42,495 bases of DNA from GCA-2717185 sp964386465 (GTDB lineage Bacteria; Pseudomonadota; Alphaproteobacteria; UBA8366; GCA-2717185). The notes beneath the pieces are model-generated. The model saw only the letters and a program-made list of their open reading frames with translations. It did no database searches and had not been told where the DNA came from. Location of the stretch: assembly GCA_964386465.1 (NCBI GenBank), contig CAYLTU010000009.1, forward strand, positions 1 through 42,495. Direction: 5' to 3'. Below are positions 40,298-42,495 of this stretch, in pieces. Made by a program: the position numbers and the translations under genes. How positions within the stretch are numbered: the stretch's first letter is position 1; every line of letters starts with the position of its first letter.

Positions 40298-40348
40298 GTG
40301 TGCTGATTCACGTGAAATTCATTCCCTTGAATTTCACGATCAGGACAC
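40298..40348. repeat. Second hairpin repeat
   Basis: GTGTGCTGATTCACGTGAAA... (40298-40321) pairs with ...TTTCACGATCAGGACAC (40328-40348) with one small bulge and one mismatch. Similar design and starting bases to the hairpin at 39957. It lies 39 bp before the hydratase start. Confidence 0.65.
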
Positions 40349-40387
40349 AAAGGCGCATAAAGACAACGAGTTTCATGGGAGAGACAA

Positions 40388-41197
40388 ATGACTGACCGTT
40401 ACGCGAAATACACCAGCTTCGAATTCGACCGTCCGTCCGACCGGGTGCTGCGGATCACGATGAACAACCCGAAGACCTACAACTCGCTCGATGCCGTAGG
40501 CCACAACCAGTTCACCTATATCTGGCGCGACATCGACGACGACCCTGATATCAGCGCCGTCATCCTGACCGGCAAGGGCAAGGCGTTCTCGTCAGGCGGC
40601 GATTTCGGCATGATCGAGGCGAACATGAATGACGAAACGGCGCGCGTCCAGGCGTGGAAGGAAGCGCGCGACCTCGTCTACAACATCATCAATTGCAACA
40701 AGCCGATTATCTCCGCGATCAATGGCGTCGCGGTCGGGGCCGGGCTCGTCGCGGCGCTGTTGGCCGACATCTCGATCGCCGGCAAGGCCGCCAAGATCGT
40801 CGACGGCCACACCCGCCTGGGCGTCGCGGCGGGCGACTGCGCGGTGATCAACTGGCCGCTGCTGTGCGGCATGGCGAAGGCAAAATACCTGCTGATGCTG
40901 TGCGAGCCGGTCAATGGCGAGGATGCCGAGAAATACGGCCTGGTCTCGCTCTGCGTCGAGGATGACGAGCTGCAGGACAAGGCGGAGGAGATTGCCGCCC
41001 GCCTCGCCGCCGGCGCACCGAGTGCGATCCGCTGGACGAAATACGCGCTGAACAATTGGTACCGCATGATGGGGCCGTCCTTCGACGCCTCGACGGCGCT
41101 GGAGATGCTCGGCTTCGCCGGACCGGAAGTACGCGAAGGCCTCGCCTCGCATCTCGAGAAGCGCAAGCCGGTATTCGATCCGGAAACGCCGGTCTAG
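40388..41197 (+). CDS. Enoyl-CoA hydratase/isomerase family protein
   Basis: A 269-residue crotonase-fold protein. Oxyanion segments: SSGGDFGMIE (about 63-72) and NGVAVGAGLVAALLADISIA (about 112-131). The region GHTRLGVAAGDCAVINWPLLCGMAKAKYLLM (about 139-169) has Ala-Gly-Asp at the usual catalytic site, so the second Glu of hydratases appears to be Asp. KRKPVFDPE closes the protein as in many family members. GGGAGAGACAA precedes the ATG. Substrate unknown; it may work with the BadH-like SDR and the CoA ligase on either side. Confidence 0.87.
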   Translation: MTDRYAKYTSFEFDRPSDRVLRITMNNPKTYNSLDAVGHNQFTYIWRDIDDDPDISAVILTGKGKAFSSGGDFGMIEANMNDETARVQAWKEARDLVYNIINCNKPIISAINGVAVGAGLVAALLADISIAGKAAKIVDGHTRLGVAAGDCAVINWPLLCGMAKAKYLLMLCEPVNGEDAEKYGLVSLCVEDDELQDKAEEIAARLAAGAPSAIRWTKYALNNWYRMMGPSFDASTALEMLGFAGPEVREGLASHLEKRKPVFDPETPV

Positions 41198-41225
41198 GAC
41201 ACCGGACCCGAATGGGGGCAGGGTG

Positions 41226-41318
41226 ATGGAAAATGGATACGACCTGTTCGATCCGGGTGTCATCCAGAACCCTCAACCTCTGTTCGCAAAGATGCGGCGC
41301 CGGTACCAAGGGCAATGA
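41226..41318 (+). pseudogene. Cytochrome P450 N-terminal remnant
   Basis: Thirty residues, starting MENGYDLFDPGVIQNPQPLF and ending AKMRRRYQGQ, match the conserved beginning of bacterial cytochrome P450s (DxFDPxxxxNPxPxYAxLR). The frame stops at once; no I-helix, ExxR or haem Cys motif follows in this window. Its stop codon overlaps the start of the CoA ligase gene (ATGA), so a deletion seems to have fused the two. GGGGCAGGG upstream could still drive translation, making it a leader for the ligase. Confidence 0.55.
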
Positions 41319-42495
41319 TCGAGGCGCCGGAATTCCTCGTCGCGCGATCGGCTCGATTGACCGTCGGCGAAATACTGCGCGACCAGGCCGCCCTACGGCC
41401 CGACGCCATCGCGATCGAAGATGGCGAGCGGCGCTCGACCTACGCGCAATTCAACGCACGCGTTAACCGGCTGTCTCATGGGCTGGGAGCGAAAGGCGTC
41501 GGCCGTGGCGACCGGATCGCGATCCTTGCGGAGAACCGCATCGAATATATCGAGGTCGCCTATGCGGCGGCCAAGACCGGCGCGATCGTCTGCGCCTTGA
41601 ACTGGCGTCTTGCCGCGGGTGAGCTGGCCCATTGCGTCAACCTCGCGACACCGAAAATCGGGTTCGTCTCCGAAAGGTTCGCCGAGAGTTTCACCGCCCT
41701 CGACACCAATGTCGAAGAGACGATCATCTTCGGTGACGCCTACGAGGCGCTTCTCGCCGCCGCCGATCCAAGCGAACCGAAAATCGCCACCTCACCGGAA
41801 GACGGGCTGGTCATCATCTATACCAGCGGCACCACCGGCCTGCCGAAAGGCGCGCTAATCAGCCATCGCGCCGAGATCGCGCGCATGCAATCGGGCTGCA
41901 TCGATTTCGGTCTGCAATGCAGCGACACCTTCGTCGCATGGGCGCCGATGTTCCACATGGCGTCGATGGACCAGTCGATCAGCGTGCTGAGCCTTGGCGG
42001 CAAGGTCGTCGTCATCGACGGGTTCGACGCCGAGCGGATGGTCGACGCAGTTATGACGGACCCGCAATGGTGGCTCATCCTGATGCCGGGGATGATCGAG
42101 CCCCTCGCCGAGGCGCTCAAGCGGCGCGACGCGAAACCGCAGCGGATCAAACTGGTCGGCGCCATGGCGGATCTCGTGCCGCGGCACCAGATTGCCGAGA
42201 TCACCGAACTGCTGCAGGCGCCCTACGCCAACACTTTCGGCTCGACCGAAACCGGCCTGCCGCCCGCCTCCGCGGGGCGCATCCCGATCGGCGTAGCGCC
42301 TGACAGCCTTTCGAAAACGCAAAACACCTTATGCAGCTGCCGCCTGGTCGACGCCGAGGACAACGATGTGGCCGACGGCGAGGTCGGCGAGCTGGCCTTC
42401 CGCGGCCCGACGCTCTTCAGCGGCTACTGGAACGCGCCGGAAGCGAACGCGGAGGATTTCCGCGGCGGCTGGTTTCATATGGGCGATGCGTTCAG
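41315..42495 (+). CDS. Acyl-CoA synthetase (AMP-forming), 3' end outside the window
   Basis: At least 393 residues of an ANL-superfamily ligase from ATG 41315. P-loop IIYTSGTTGLPKGALISH (about 168-185), FHMASMDQSISVLSLGG, NTFGSTETGLP, and the beginning of the ribose-binding block, GGWFHMGDAF, at the window edge. It has no direct match to a named substrate class; aliphatic or alicyclic acids fit the neighbourhood. The start overlaps the P450 remnant stop by 4 bp. The C-terminal Lys domain is not visible. Confidence 0.88.
   Translation, partial: MIEAPEFLVARSARLTVGEILRDQAALRPDAIAIEDGERRSTYAQFNARVNRLSHGLGAKGVGRGDRIAILAENRIEYIEVAYAAAKTGAIVCALNWRLAAGELAHCVNLATPKIGFVSERFAESFTALDTNVEETIIFGDAYEALLAAADPSEPKIATSPEDGLVIIYTSGTTGLPKGALISHRAEIARMQSGCIDFGLQCSDTFVAWAPMFHMASMDQSISVLSLGGKVVVIDGFDAERMVDAVMTDPQWWLILMPGMIEPLAEALKRRDAKPQRIKLVGAMADLVPRHQIAEITELLQAPYANTFGSTETGLPPASAGRIPIGVAPDSLSKTQNTLCSCRLVDAEDNDVADGEVGELAFRGPTLFSGYWNAPEANAEDFRGGWFHMGDAF

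Noticed and set aside
1..42495. A known defence system, prophage, secretion system or biosynthetic cluster as the hidden system
   Set aside because: No nuclease, helicase, toxin-antitoxin, integrase, capsid, NRPS or PKS signatures were seen; the content is catabolic and transport genes. The pentapeptide/coiled-coil/membrane gene alone is not enough to claim a defence role.

Overview
The window is a GC-rich stretch of a bacterial chromosome. Codon choice, the spermidine pathway gene pair, the abundance of CoA-ligase, CaiB, SDR and MaoC genes and the palindromic intergenic repeats fit an environmental alphaproteobacterium, perhaps of the Rhodospirillales; that placement is inference. A run of exactly 100 N (22618-22717) inside a repeat array shows that this is a scaffolded draft or metagenome assembly. 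I see no rRNA, tRNA, CRISPR array, prophage or complete insertion sequence.

Layout. (1) 93-4433, minus strand: a secreted protein of unknown function, formimidoylglutamate deiminase (HutF), a carboxymuconolactone-decarboxylase-family protein, a PaaG-like enoyl-CoA hydratase/isomerase, and a haloalkane dehalogenase with all five signature residues. (2) 4625-5913, plus: speD and speE, overlapping by 4 bp, make spermidine. (3) 5973-14097, minus: M20 peptidase, a five-PAS hybrid histidine kinase, gamma-glutamyltranspeptidase, and a DUF35/thiolase-like pair. (4) 14305-14875: a histidine-rich secreted protein behind an AT-rich promoter, convergent with a possible 31-residue peptide. (5) 14952-21566: acyl-CoA ligase, a divergent M19 dipeptidase, remnants of a TauD/TfdA dioxygenase and possibly a second M19 gene, a GMC oxidoreductase, a flavodoxin-like reductase and a CaiB/BaiF CoA-transferase. 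(6) 21640-22964, minus: a pentapeptide-repeat, coiled-coil and membrane-domain gene broken by the assembly gap and an in-frame amber codon. (7) 23257-31666: a ThDP-dependent decarboxylase-like enzyme, an FAD dehydrogenase of the fumarate-reductase/tricarballylate type with a small membrane partner, a divergent MFS carrier, and an operon of an isocitrate-lyase-family lyase, both subunits of an aconitase/isopropylmalate-isomerase-type hydratase, and an SDR. (8) 32368-38115: a complete peptide-type (Dpp/Opp) ABC importer with a terminator after the binding-protein gene. (9) 38213-42495: MarR regulator, MaoC-like protein, BadH-like SDR, a palindrome-rich segment with a miniature inverted-repeat element, an enoyl-CoA hydratase, a cytochrome P450 N-terminal remnant and an acyl-CoA ligase that runs off the end.

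How the genes work together. Most of the window is accessory carbon catabolism: uptake (MFS, ABC), activation to CoA thioesters, beta-oxidation-like steps and cleavage. The most coherent module is 23257-31666. Its dehydrogenase, hydratase and lyase could oxidise a substituted succinate or tricarballylate-like acid, hydrate it to a substituted malate and cleave it to pyruvate or glyoxylate plus a carboxylate. The reaction types are family knowledge; the substrate and the ordering are inference. At least three, perhaps four, truncated gene ends sit at module borders (17608-17924, 32193-32254, 41226-41318), which suggests repeated recombination and deletion in this region.
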